A stretch of DNA of 54,384 nucleotides from a virus. The translations under genes and the position numbers were made by a program. Under the pieces are notes generated by a model. It was given only the letters and a program-made list of their open reading frames with translations. It made no database searches and was not told where the DNA came from. The stretch lies in the IMG/VR virus record IMGVR_UViG_3300031951_000214, positions 1 through 54,384 of that record. The stretch is one strand, 5' to 3'. Positions 41,306 to 49,088 of this stretch are shown here, piece by piece (within the stretch, counting starts at the first letter, position 1; the number at the start of each line of letters is the position of its first letter).

Positions 41306-41762
41306 TTTCTACCTCTTGTATTTTGGCAGAGATTAAATAGTCTTTTGCTTTTTGTAGCAAATGCTCACTGTCCCCCAATAACCCAAGCCCACGATTGCAA
41401 TTTGGGCAAAGTAGCCCACGAACTCTTCCTGTAACATGGTCATGGTCAATACACAACCAGCTAAATTTTTCTTCTGGCTCACTGCAAATTGCGCAGCAGC
41501 CATGTTGGGCTTCATACAAAACATCGTACATTTCTTGAGTTGCCCCTCGACGTTTGAGTCGTCGATTTGCTACCACCCAATTTTTTCTACGCCAATCATT
41601 GATATGGTCTCTATTTTGTACAGCCCATTCTTGCCGTTTGGCCTGCATACACAGCTTACATTGCGACTTATGTAGATGTGACAATTTACCGCCACGGCTA
41701 AAAAACTCCGTCAAAGGTTTTTCTTGTTTACATCCAGTACAAGTTTTAATCACGATAGCCAC
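41295..41762 (-). CDS. Endonuclease VII-type HNH nuclease, 155 aa
   Basis: Two zinc pairs and an His-Me finger: CAICSEPEE, LCIDHDHVTGRVRGLLC and CPNCNRGLGLLGDSEHLLQK are diagnostic for the recombination endonuclease VII family (T4 gp49 type), which resolves branched DNA. The N-terminus adds KTCTGCKQEKPLTEFF with a third Cys pair. The start may be GTG at 41762 or GTG at 41753, the latter with GGTGG upstream. It lies inside the structural operon, so it may debranch DNA before packaging or be a free-standing homing nuclease. Confidence 0.9.
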   Translation of the reverse strand: MAIVIKTCTGCKQEKPLTEFFSRGGKLSHLHKSQCKLCMQAKRQEWAVQNRDHINDWRRKNWVVANRRLKRRGATQEMYDVLYEAQHGCCAICSEPEEKFSWLCIDHDHVTGRVRGLLCPNCNRGLGLLGDSEHLLQKAKDYLISAKIQEVENVS

Positions 41763-42024
41763 CGCCTGCTGCTTTATATTTTTTAGCTACAAGTTGACTT
41801 TTTCTTGCCGACCACTGACCTGCGCCAGTACCATGTGTTGCTGCTGATTTGACCTGAGCCACGATCCGCTTGCGCAGGCTAGGCTTGGTGTAGTTGCCAG
41901 CGGCGTTGACCTTACCGCCCTCTGCATACATGTCTACGTCTTGCGGCTTGTCTTTACGACGGACAGCCTTCTTCCCCGGCATCTTCTTCGGGTTGATTGC
42001 GCCCATACCGCGAGAGGCCATCAT
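41746..42024 (-). CDS. Small basic phage protein (YAEGGKVNxxGNYTKP), 92 aa
   Basis: MASRGMGAINPKKMPGKKAV precedes MYAEGGKVNAAGNYTKPSLR and ends QWSARKSQLVAKKYKAAGGG with YRD. I recognise this protein as widespread among aquatic phage genomes with no function. It is strongly basic. A TGATG overlap links it to the previous tagged protein, and the nuclease overlaps its end by 17 bases. A DNA-associated minor virion role is possible. Confidence 0.8.
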   Translation of the reverse strand: MMASRGMGAINPKKMPGKKAVRRKDKPQDVDMYAEGGKVNAAGNYTKPSLRKRIVAQVKSAATHGTGAGQWSARKSQLVAKKYKAAGGGYRD

Positions 42025-42437
42025 CAGATCATCTTCCCACGGGTTTTGCCTTTGACAGCGCAGCCATCAGCACGGCTGGAAGCAGTCATACCGCCCTTGG
42101 CGAATCCTTTACCCATCTCCGTCTTGGTGGTGGGTGCAGTCTTCATCTTCTTGCGCATCTCTTCATCTTTTGCTTCTTCCATAGACTGCTTTTGACCGGG
42201 GGTCATTGAGTCTTCTTTGCCGCGAGATTCGCGCTTTATTTCAGCGGCGGCTTCACGTCTATCTTTGTTACCAGCTTCTTGAGCTATTTCAATTTGTTTT
42301 TTCTTTATAAAACCCATACCCCCCAAACCCACCGCTGGGGGTATATAAGCTAGTGGAGATAACTTACCACTACCGCCGCCAGACCCACCACCCTCAAGTG
42401 GGTTCAAGTCGGTGTAGTGCCTTGAATGTTTTCCCAT
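42024..42437 (-). CDS. Tagged small protein 1 (C-terminal RADGCAVKGKTRGKMI), 137 aa
   Basis: The N-terminus has a Gly-rich turn (EGGGSGGGSGKL). The centre is a charged helix (REAAAEIKRESRGKEDSMTP). The last 28 residues, FAKGGMTASSRADGCAVKG then KTRGKMI, form the tag also seen at the ends of the genes at 42446-43564 and 44305-44628, and in variant form in 43575-44066. No enzyme motif. The shared tag suggests a common binding partner or sorting route in the virion. Confidence 0.75.
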   Translation of the reverse strand: MGKHSRHYTDLNPLEGGGSGGGSGKLSPLAYIPPAVGLGGMGFIKKKQIEIAQEAGNKDRREAAAEIKRESRGKEDSMTPGQKQSMEEAKDEEMRKKMKTAPTTKTEMGKGFAKGGMTASSRADGCAVKGKTRGKMI

Positions 42438-42445
42438 GATTTACC

Positions 42446-43564
42446 TCAATACATTTTGCAACGGGTTTTGCCGCGAGATGCAATACCATCACCACGACGA
42501 GAAGCGGTCATGCCGCCAGAAGCCATTTTGACTGCGCCACCACGCTTAAAGTCTGAACCCGGTTTAAAATTCATAAAAGGGTCTTTAGAATTACGTTTTG
42601 CTTCAGCGGCAGCGGCGCGGGCTTCAGCGGCGGCGGCGCGGGCTTCAGCTTGTGCAATTTTATCCATACCCTTGGGGCCAGCAGCCCAAGCGTTTGGATT
42701 GGTCACAGTCGCATTTCTGCCGGGAAAAGCAACATTACGAACTTCTTCCATGTCTTTTATACGCTGACCTGCGGCACTCAAAACGTCTTCACCCTTGCCT
42801 GCTTGTTTAGCAGTAGTACGATTGGCTAAGTTTTTTGCTAGGCTTGCAGCTGTTTTGTAGCCACCGCCGGGAGTTAAGAGCTGTTCTGGGTATACAGGTT
42901 CAGCGGCTTGCAACTCTGGGTTAGCTTTTAACCTTTTCATCTTGGCGTCATAAGCTGCCTGAGCACGGGAACGGTTCTTCATCTCATCTGTAGAAATTGA
43001 AGCTTTGCGGGCATCTGTTTTTCTAGCTTGCGATTCTGCCTTTGATTTAAGGTTAGCTACTTTTGCCGCATCAAGATTTCGTTGATACGCTCGAAAATCA
43101 GCTTTGTTACTAGCTATATCTTTTTTATCTTTTGCTGCTTGCTTGGCTTTATCTTCAGGAGTTTGATTTAATATTGTTTTTGCTTCAGCTTGAGTCATAT
43201 CTTTATCTGAGCGTAGTACACCCTTAGACTGACTAGGGTCACCATGTTTAACTTCTTTAGCAGGTTCATCAGCTTTTGGAAGGTCTTCAGCCTTTACTTC
43301 CCGTTTATCTACCGGAGCAGGTTTAGGTTCAATTTTAATTTCTGGCTTTTTGTAGCCTTCATTACTGTAATCTTCGTCTTTTGCAGCTTCAGCTTTTTTA
43401 GCACCAGACACGGCTTCTCTTTGCGCGTCTGTTCGGGCTTTAGACGATTTTTCTTCGTCATCAGTTGCAGAGGGGCCTTTTGCGTCCTTACCTTTGGACA
43501 TCATGTAGGCCGCAGCACCCAGTGCAGCAAGCCCAGCTAACCTTCCAGCGCTTTTCTTTGCCAT
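42446..43564 (-). CDS. Tagged protein 2, long charged helical protein, 372 aa
   Basis: It begins with a possible short membrane segment (AGLAALGAAAYMMSKG), then runs as Lys/Ala/Glu-rich helix and linker (residues 30-320, including AEARAAAAEARAAAAEAK). It ends GGAVKMASGGMTASRRGD then GIASRGKTRCKMY, a tag copy with Cys replacing the usual Gly. Composition resembles internal or scaffold-like proteins. The body matches no family I know. Confidence 0.7.
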   Translation of the reverse strand: MAKKSAGRLAGLAALGAAAYMMSKGKDAKGPSATDDEEKSSKARTDAQREAVSGAKKAEAAKDEDYSNEGYKKPEIKIEPKPAPVDKREVKAEDLPKADEPAKEVKHGDPSQSKGVLRSDKDMTQAEAKTILNQTPEDKAKQAAKDKKDIASNKADFRAYQRNLDAAKVANLKSKAESQARKTDARKASISTDEMKNRSRAQAAYDAKMKRLKANPELQAAEPVYPEQLLTPGGGYKTAASLAKNLANRTTAKQAGKGEDVLSAAGQRIKDMEEVRNVAFPGRNATVTNPNAWAAGPKGMDKIAQAEARAAAAEARAAAAEAKRNSKDPFMNFKPGSDFKRGGAVKMASGGMTASRRGDGIASRGKTRCKMY

Positions 43565-43574
43565 GATTTACTCC

Positions 43575-44066
43575 TTAGCAGGTTTTGCCGCCCATTTTCA
43601 TGCCCAGTGGCTTAGAACCAGACATCTTGACTTGTGCGCCCTTGGTTTTGCCTTTGGCAGCGACACCATCGCGGCTTGGAGCGGCGGTCTTTACAGTACC
43701 CATTTTGGCTTTGGTGATACCACCGTTGGCCATTTTTTTCATACCAGCTTCTTTCATCTCATGCTTGACCATAGACTTAGGTGCGCCCTTAGCCTTCATG
43801 AAGCTGACCTCTTTTTTGACCATCGCTTTAGATTCTTTCATTTCGCCACCCTTGTTAAAAAGTTCGCTCTTACCTTGATTAGTCTTTGGCTTGTTGACCG
43901 CTTGCGCGTCAGCACGGCTTTTTGTGCCTTTGCCAAATTTCATACCCTTGCTGGCTTCGCTGAAATCCTTGCCCACTGATTTGGGGACTCCAACCTTCTT
44001 CGCAAACGCTGGGTTGTGAGCCACAGCATCCATGAATTTCTTTTGTTTAAGACTTGTTGCTGGCAT
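43575..44066 (-). CDS. Tagged protein 3, Lys/Gly-rich, DUF3008-like N-terminus, 163 aa
   Basis: Start at the ATG at 44066 gives a TGATG overlap (a GTG lies just before it). MPATSLKQKKFMDAVAHNPA, then FAKKVGVPKSVGKDF, is a recurrent phage motif resembling DUF3008. The central part is a run of KxGGEM, KEV and KAKGAPK units. The tag is present as APSRDGVAAKGKTKGAQ, followed by an extra GSKPLGMKMGGKTC. Very basic. Likely capsid- or DNA-associated; inferred. Confidence 0.72.
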   Translation of the reverse strand: MPATSLKQKKFMDAVAHNPAFAKKVGVPKSVGKDFSEASKGMKFGKGTKSRADAQAVNKPKTNQGKSELFNKGGEMKESKAMVKKEVSFMKAKGAPKSMVKHEMKEAGMKKMANGGITKAKMGTVKTAAPSRDGVAAKGKTKGAQVKMSGSKPLGMKMGGKTC

Positions 44067-44305
44067 CACTTCCCCGCTTGAATAAGCTGGTCAATTTTTG
44101 CTTCAAGGCGGTTAAACCGCTGGTCAATGTGGTCAGTAATTCTCTGAACCTCTGCGTTAGTTGCGTAATCACGGGCAATCTCCTCGCGTGTGATGTTGAG
44201 CAGGCGCTCAATACGTTTGACATCTTCGAACTTTTCGCGGATAAAAAACCACAATGCCCCCATGATGAGGGACAGTGCGGCAGACCAGATTGTTGCGATG
44301 TCCAT
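44066..44305 (-). CDS. Small membrane-anchored coiled-coil protein, 79 aa
   Basis: An N-terminal transmembrane segment (IWSAALSLIMGALWFFI, about 6-22) is followed by EKFEDVKRIERLLNITREEI and a second helix (RITDHIDQRFNRLEAKIDQL). I know this design from short proteins in many phages, sometimes placed near lysis or superinfection genes. Here it is sandwiched between two tagged proteins, with TGATG overlap downstream. Role unknown. Confidence 0.75.
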   Translation of the reverse strand: MDIATIWSAALSLIMGALWFFIREKFEDVKRIERLLNITREEIARDYATNAEVQRITDHIDQRFNRLEAKIDQLIQAGK

Positions 44306-44628
44306 CAGATCATCCTACCCTTGGTCTTACCTTTGACGGCACAGCCATCAGCACTGCTGACGTATCCACCATCTGCGCAGTTCCACGCACGAAGGCTCTT
44401 GTTAATCCTTGAATCCGGATCGTTTGCGGTCTTGGCGCTGGTCAACTTCGCTTTCATGCCTTTCATACGGGCGCAGAAAGAGTCGCGGCGACTGCCGCCG
44501 TGTGGCTGAGGCGGTTTTAATCCGGGTTTCCCCGGATTTGCTGCGTTGTAGGAAGCTCGTCCTTTGGCGTTCAAGCCGCCCTTCTCGGACTTTCCTTCCT
44601 TCCTCTGCCATGCGGGGGACTTAGCCAT
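44305..44628 (-). CDS. Tagged protein 4, DUF6321-like, 107 aa
   Basis: Start at 44628 (MAKSPAWQRKEG) overlaps the upstream gene by 8 bases. GGLNAKGRASYNAANPGKPG, DSFCARMKGMKAKLTSAKTA and NDPDSRINKSLRAWNC match the DUF6321 pattern, a short basic phage protein of unknown role. The tag follows directly as ADGGYVSSADGCAVKGKTKG then RMI. The DUF is also found without the tag, so the tag appears to be an add-on. Confidence 0.82.
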   Translation of the reverse strand: MAKSPAWQRKEGKSEKGGLNAKGRASYNAANPGKPGLKPPQPHGGSRRDSFCARMKGMKAKLTSAKTANDPDSRINKSLRAWNCADGGYVSSADGCAVKGKTKGRMI

Positions 44629-44902
44629 ACACAATCGTCACGCCTGTGATATTAGTCACATCAACGTAAACGCCTGTGGCAAACAAAATTCCTTCGCCGG
44701 GGATGGGTAGAAGAAACGTGTTTGCCGTGCCTGCGGGGGTGTCAATTTCAAGCTTCAGTGTGCCTGAAGTACTCGTTCCATCATAGAACTTAACCGACCC
44801 TGCGCTTGCCCCCGCAAGACCATATACAGCTTTTACACGGACACGGTAGTCAACCGCTTGTCCGTCTGCCGTTAGTCGCGTTGACTGGACATCATATTGC
44901 AT
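44621..44902 (-). CDS. Small virion protein, beta-rich, 93 aa
   Basis: MQYDVQSTRLTADGQAVDYR is followed by VKAVYGLAGASAGSVKFYDG and LLPIPGEGILFATGVYVDVT. The strand pattern and size match short capsid or neck decoration proteins of aquatic phages. It overlaps the DUF6321-like gene by 8 bases. Structural role inferred. Confidence 0.75.
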   Translation of the reverse strand: MQYDVQSTRLTADGQAVDYRVRVKAVYGLAGASAGSVKFYDGTSTSGTLKLEIDTPAGTANTFLLPIPGEGILFATGVYVDVTNITGVTIVYG

Positions 44903-44915
44903 GAGCCGCTCCTAA

Positions 44916-45449
44916 TTAGGAATTTGCAAACGGTGTGGCAACAGTACCAGAACCAAGCAAAACACCTGTGACATAGTACTTCAAAGAAGCCAAAACAGTC
45001 ACGGTAATCCAAGAACCTGCTGCTCCACCAGTGGTAGTGCCGTCCAAGTTAATGACATCATTTGCTGCTGCGGGAGCATAACCAGTGGTTGCACCAGAAG
45101 CATCGGTTGCTACCAATAGCAGCGAGCCAACAAATTTATCTGTGCCGTCAGTTTTGATAGCCACGGCAGTTGCGGCGGTTTCTACAAAAAATGTGTAGGT
45201 CGTGCCAACATTGTTCAGAGTATTAGGGTCTTGACCGGGGCCGCTAGAAGTAGGGTTTGCTGTTGCGTTGATGGTTGGCAGGGTAATAATCAAAGTCGCA
45301 TCGTTGGTGCGAATTACCTTACCTGCGTATGTGGCAACATCAAGCGTAACGGTGTTTGTGCCGTTGGCAAGATTAACAACTGTATTTGGGCCTTGGGAAT
45401 AGAAGCCAGCCATTGAACGGACTGGGCCTTGAAACGTAGTGCGAGCCAT
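44916..45449 (-). CDS. Head decoration-like protein, 177 aa
   Basis: Start at 45449 (MARTTFQGPVRSMAGFYSQG) is supported by TAAGGA upstream and by the known FxGPVRSxxGF opening of such proteins; the longer in-frame ATG at 45569 runs over the terminator and is rejected. Beta-rich (YTFFVETAATAVAIKTDGTD, DVINLDGTTTGGAAGSWITV). It follows the capsid gene after an intrinsic terminator, so it could be expressed at a lower level. Capsid decoration is likely. Confidence 0.78.
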   Translation of the reverse strand: MARTTFQGPVRSMAGFYSQGPNTVVNLANGTNTVTLDVATYAGKVIRTNDATLIITLPTINATANPTSSGPGQDPNTLNNVGTTYTFFVETAATAVAIKTDGTDKFVGSLLLVATDASGATTGYAPAAANDVINLDGTTTGGAAGSWITVTVLASLKYYVTGVLLGSGTVATPFANS

Positions 45450-45474
45450 GTTTTTTTCCTTACATGCAAGTGGA

Positions 45475-45519
45475 GGTGTATCAATCTGCATGTCGTCAGC
45501 CGGGACTGTTTGATACACC
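45475..45519. repeat. 10-bp inverted repeat between capsid terminator and next gene
   Basis: GGTGTATCAA (45475-45484) and TTGATACACC (45510-45519) are perfect complements with a 25-base spacer. A related GGTGTAT occurs on the - strand near 45544-45550. The element lies between the terminator and the decoration-like gene and may be an operator, an RNA stem in the leader, or a processing site. Confidence 0.6.
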
Positions 45520-45550
45520 GGAGAACCCCGGAATGGTTGCAATATACACC

Positions 45551-45579
45551 AAAAGAAAAGGGGGCACAAGGCCCCCTTT
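45551..45579 (-). terminator. Intrinsic terminator after major capsid gene
   Basis: On the - strand AAAGGGGGC pairs with GCCCCCTTT around CTTGT (45557-45579) and is followed by TTCTTTT. It begins 9 bases past the capsid stop. Such a terminator after the capsid gene sets a step-down in expression of the genes beyond it. Confidence 0.88.
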
Positions 45580-45587
45580 CCGGTTTA

Positions 45588-46499
45588 TCAGGCAGTGCCT
45601 GAAGAACCAAACATACCCAGAGGGTCAGACCAGCCGAAGCTGTAACGCTCACGGGCCTTGTAACGCACGTTGCCGGTATCGAAGTCGCCGTCCATGCTGT
45701 TAGACAGCGGAGTACGAACGAAGTGCTTCAGACCGTTTGGCACGTCTGTAGTCAAGAACCAAGCGTTGGTGTCTGTCAAGAAGTGGTTGACAGTGTAGCC
45801 GCCGGGAATTGCGCCCATTTGCTTGATGGCGTTGATGTCGTTGTCCGCTGTAGACACACGCAGTTCGGTGTCTAACAAACGTTTAGCGACAAACATCAAG
45901 TTTGGAGGAACAATCATCTTGACAGGCTTGGCTGCAATCAACAAACCACGCTCATCAGTCCAAGCAGCGATCTGGATAACGGCGGCTTCCAAAGAAGTCT
46001 CGTTCAAATCAACTTGGGTAGAGGGAGTGTTGCTGTTGACACCGCCAGTAATCAAGGGGTGGCTGGTATTAAACAAAGACACGCCGTCGCCACCGGGGTA
46101 GCTAGAGCTAAAGCCATTGTTCAGGACGGCAGCAGCCTTGACCTGTTTGGTGTAAGCCATAGCGCGAGCCAATGACTTGGTGTAACGAGACGACAAGCTG
46201 TCGTACAAGTTATCTTCAATCGCTTCTTCAGTGATTGAGAAACCCAAGGCGATGGTTTCGTGCGTATAGCGGGTTGACCATGCCTCTTGTGCATTGTCAT
46301 AAGCGATGGCAGAACCTTCGTTTTTGACTGGTGCAGCAGAAAAGCCGGACAGTTTGGTTTCTTCTTCAAAAGAACGCTCAGAAGTCTCAGTTTCGTAGAT
46401 TTCTTTGTGTTCTTCACCGTAGCGAGCATACTCCATACCGAACAAAGCGTTCAATCCGGGGAGCAACTCTTTCAGCAGTTGTGCGCGTGAAATAGCCAT
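45588..46499 (-). CDS. Major capsid protein, Mu gpT-like, 303 aa
   Basis: HK97-fold capsid subunit. The sequence (LLKELLPGLNALFGMEYARY, ETKLSGFSAAPVKNEGSAIA, YTHETIALGFSITEEAIEDN, SLARAMAYTKQVKAAAVLNN, LFNTSHPLITGGVNSNT) matches the Mu gpT-like family of major head subunits. Length and position after scaffold and two small head genes fit. There is no obvious N-terminal scaffold or protease domain. A strong terminator follows. Confidence 0.93.
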   Translation of the reverse strand: MAISRAQLLKELLPGLNALFGMEYARYGEEHKEIYETETSERSFEEETKLSGFSAAPVKNEGSAIAYDNAQEAWSTRYTHETIALGFSITEEAIEDNLYDSLSSRYTKSLARAMAYTKQVKAAAVLNNGFSSSYPGGDGVSLFNTSHPLITGGVNSNTPSTQVDLNETSLEAAVIQIAAWTDERGLLIAAKPVKMIVPPNLMFVAKRLLDTELRVSTADNDINAIKQMGAIPGGYTVNHFLTDTNAWFLTTDVPNGLKHFVRTPLSNSMDGDFDTGNVRYKARERYSFGWSDPLGMFGSSGTA

Positions 46500-46514
46500 G
46501 ATTTAAGCTCCTGT

Positions 46515-47171
46515 TTAAACGCCAGAGGCGATAGTGGTTGTATGAATCTCAAAGTTCCAACGAACGATGAGTTCGGGGAACACCACGTTGCCAGAACCAT
46601 TGACATAAGATGTCTCAGGCACAACGTCAACGACGTTCATGGGCAGTGTTCCTGTGGTTGCAGACGCTGCAACGGCTACTCGGCTGTCGCCTGTAGCTGT
46701 CAAACCAGTGTTCTGAACCAATTCCACGTTTGTACCAATAACGGTAAATTGCGTGGTAGATGACGGCAACAAACCAGAAGTTGCATCATCAGCAGTAGTA
46801 CCTGTAGCAATCACAGCCTTGAACAAGGTGTCAGGGTCATTACACACATAAGCGGTAATAACTGTACCTGTTGGAGCAGTAGTGTTTGCAGGATAGTACT
46901 GAGAGAAAATGACCTGACCTTGCGCGTTAACGTAAGAGCAGCCCATGAAAACGCCCATGATTTGTGAAGTTGTCACAGTTGCACGAGCGGACGTGATGGC
47001 AGATTTGATAATCGTGCCGGTGTTTACCATTTCTACAGCATCACCAAAAAAGATGGAGGTGTTGTAGGCCGAGGCAATCCGATACTGACGAGTAGCGCCC
47101 GCGAAGGGTGTACCGCCGTATAGATTGATCGGCTTCAAACCATAAGGTTTATCTACCGTTGGGTAAGCCAT
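46515..47171 (-). CDS. Head protein adjacent to major capsid, 218 aa
   Basis: MAYPTVDKPYGLKPINLYGG and FAGATRQYRIASAYNTSIFF with GDAVEMVNTG match virion proteins that accompany gpT-like capsids in aquatic podoviruses. It is beta-rich throughout. I take it as a decoration or minor head protein. Function inferred from position. Confidence 0.8.
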   Translation of the reverse strand: MAYPTVDKPYGLKPINLYGGTPFAGATRQYRIASAYNTSIFFGDAVEMVNTGTIIKSAITSARATVTTSQIMGVFMGCSYVNAQGQVIFSQYYPANTTAPTGTVITAYVCNDPDTLFKAVIATGTTADDATSGLLPSSTTQFTVIGTNVELVQNTGLTATGDSRVAVAASATTGTLPMNVVDVVPETSYVNGSGNVVFPELIVRWNFEIHTTTIASGV

Positions 47172-47186
47172 TTTAGACTCCTAAAT

Positions 47187-47663
47187 TTAAGAACCAGAAC
47201 CGAAAGTGACATTCGACTTCTTATCAGCGAATAACGCCATATTGGATCGAGAGTCTCTTTCCCGAAGGAAATTGTTGTCAACCGATTCCATTTGTGACTT
47301 GTTCAGGTTGTCAAAGTGCTTAGCACGTTGCTCCATAAACTCAGCCGGAATGCGACATAACAACAGTCCACCAATTTCAATACCGCCTTTAAAGCGGCCT
47401 TCAGTGGCAGCGTGCATCATGAGTTCAGGATATTCTTCCGCTTTTACGGGTTCGTATCCCTCACGTAACTTAGAAGAGATATTGCTAGGATCAGCAGCAC
47501 CCAAAGTACTTAAACGGATATAACGATGTTTCCAACCGGGGCGGTCATCGGGCATAGGTAACGCTTCGGGAGCTCGCCAAGACGTTGGTCTATAGCTGTT
47601 AGCTCGGGTTTCCAATGCTCTGTCTAGACGAGCTTGCGGTTTTTTTGTTTCGACGTTTTCCAT
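47187..47663 (-). CDS. Head-region protein, 158 aa
   Basis: The core GWKHRYIRLSTLGAADPSNI, LREGYEPVKAEEYPELMM and IEIGGLLLCRIPAEFMEQRA is a conserved pattern in proteins found between scaffold and capsid genes of related phages. The C-terminus is a Asn/Arg-rich helix (VDNNFLRERDSRSNMA). It probably aids assembly or is a minor head protein. No enzyme motif. Confidence 0.78.
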   Translation of the reverse strand: MENVETKKPQARLDRALETRANSYRPTSWRAPEALPMPDDRPGWKHRYIRLSTLGAADPSNISSKLREGYEPVKAEEYPELMMHAATEGRFKGGIEIGGLLLCRIPAEFMEQRAKHFDNLNKSQMESVDNNFLRERDSRSNMALFADKKSNVTFGSGS

Positions 47664-47665
47664 GA

Positions 47666-48667
47666 TTAAGCACCTTTTCTAAGTAAAGCAACCTGTCTTG
47701 CATATTCTTCAATAGGCACCCCAAGACGTCGCGCTTGCGCGGCTTCTGATGCCTTTAACCGAATACGGTTAGGTGGTGTACTCCGCGAGGCTGGAGCCAC
47801 TGGCGAAGTAATTCGTGTTGCACGGCGCGGCGGATCGTAATCATCCTCGTCAACCGGTTCTGACGTTCTTTTCTTTGGAGGCGGTTCGTCATCCTCATAG
47901 CTCTGTTCACTCTCAAAGTGCTCAGGAAATCGTTTGCGCATCGTTTTGTCGATGGTTTTGAAGTACTCTTCAGTACCTACATAGTCCGCACCATACTCTT
48001 TCTGCAACTTTCTGTCAATACCCATTGCAGCCATAGTCATCTCGTCGTCTACGCCCCACCAATCGCTGTTGTTTTCCACCCATTTTTTAGTACGGGGAGA
48101 TACTCTTGGAGCCTCATCAACTTCGCGTGCGGGAGCCTGAAACTCTCTGTCCTCATTCTTGATTGGCTTCATGCTCTCGGCACGATCAATCTTCAAAGTG
48201 GCCCTAGCAATTGCCTCTTGTGCCTGTACAATTGCATCAGGATCAGCAGCTTCGTACGCTTTCTTGTACTTCTCTTTGGCGGCGTCCAATTCAATTTGAG
48301 CAGACGATTTTGACTGCTCAATATAGGCTTCGCTGCCTGTAGAAAGTTGTTGCTGAAGTCGCTTGTTTTCTTCAAGAATTTGTTTTGCGTAGGCTTCAGT
48401 TGCTTCGCGTTCCCGCAGAGCCTGCTCCTTCGCACGGCGTTCATCGTGATAGCCACGGGTGAACTTCTTAATACGTTTTTGAACCTTCTCGTCGTAGGAG
48501 GCTAACTCTTCGTCAGTTACTTCTTCGACTGGTTCTTTCATGGGTTTACGCCCACGGTCTTCAGGAGGAGTATCGTCTTCGATCTCGATCTCAAGTTTCT
48601 CTTCAGCAGTTTTCTTGCCTTCTACTTCATCTGGAAACTCGTATGTGTCGTCAAATTTTGTTGCCAT
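47666..48667 (-). CDS. Scaffolding protein, 333 aa
   Basis: Highly charged, mostly helical protein with an acidic N-terminus (EKLEIEIEDDTPPEDRG), a long coiled coil (YHDERRAKEQALREREATEA to QIELDAAKEKYKKAYEAADP), a Pro-rich linker and a basic C-terminal helix (KASEAAQARRLGVPIEEYAR, QVALLRKG). This is the usual build of phage scaffolds, with the C-terminal helix contacting capsid. Position between portal and capsid agrees. Confidence 0.85.
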   Translation of the reverse strand: MATKFDDTYEFPDEVEGKKTAEEKLEIEIEDDTPPEDRGRKPMKEPVEEVTDEELASYDEKVQKRIKKFTRGYHDERRAKEQALREREATEAYAKQILEENKRLQQQLSTGSEAYIEQSKSSAQIELDAAKEKYKKAYEAADPDAIVQAQEAIARATLKIDRAESMKPIKNEDREFQAPAREVDEAPRVSPRTKKWVENNSDWWGVDDEMTMAAMGIDRKLQKEYGADYVGTEEYFKTIDKTMRKRFPEHFESEQSYEDDEPPPKKRTSEPVDEDDYDPPRRATRITSPVAPASRSTPPNRIRLKASEAAQARRLGVPIEEYARQVALLRKGA

Positions 48668-48677
48668 GTGTTACTCC

Positions 48678-49088
48678 TTATGCAGCTCGTGTAATGCCAC
48701 GGGGGTCTTCTACAACCGCTTCCACACTGTCATCGTTGATGATGCGGAACTCACGGCCATGAATCTTCAGACGGGTGCCTGAATTGGGTCGGACGATGAC
48801 AAAGTCACCTTCCTTGCACGACGGCCCACTGGGGAACCGGGTGGTGTCTTTATACGCATCAGGCCCAAGCTTGATAACGAACAGGACTGGGGTCAGCACT
48901 TCTTCATAGTGCATGGTCTTTGAGTCTTTTATAAGACCTACTTCACTGTCTTGGTATTCCTCCATTGCTTCGGGAACAACGCACAAGAGGCGAAAGGTTT
49001 TGGGGTCGGGCAACTGCTTGGCTTTTTCTTCAGCAGTCTTATTCAGAATGCCAGACAGATCAACGGCAGCGACATCAAATTCACTCAT
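48678..49088 (-). CDS. GroES-like head-assembly cochaperone, 136 aa
   Basis: Start at 49088 (MSEFDVAAVDLSGILN) has GGAG upstream and an 8-base overlap. Residues 85-130 (SCKEGDFVIVRPNSGTRLKI, HGREFRIINDDSVEAVVEDP) fit the GroES/T4 gp31 barrel: Gly-Asp turn, SGT loop, then E-x-I-x-AV ending. The region before could hold the mobile loop. Placement between portal and scaffold suits a chaperonin partner for capsid folding. Fold assignment is from pattern and not proven. Confidence 0.68.
   Translation of the reverse strand: MSEFDVAAVDLSGILNKTAEEKAKQLPDPKTFRLLCVVPEAMEEYQDSEVGLIKDSKTMHYEEVLTPVLFVIKLGPDAYKDTTRFPSGPSCKEGDFVIVRPNSGTRLKIHGREFRIINDDSVEAVVEDPRGITRAA

Noticed and set aside
44916-45569. Longer 217-residue form of the decoration-like protein
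   Set aside because: The extra 40 residues run over the capsid terminator and inverted repeat and look random. MARTTFQGPVRS at 45449 has a Shine-Dalgarno sequence and is the usual beginning.
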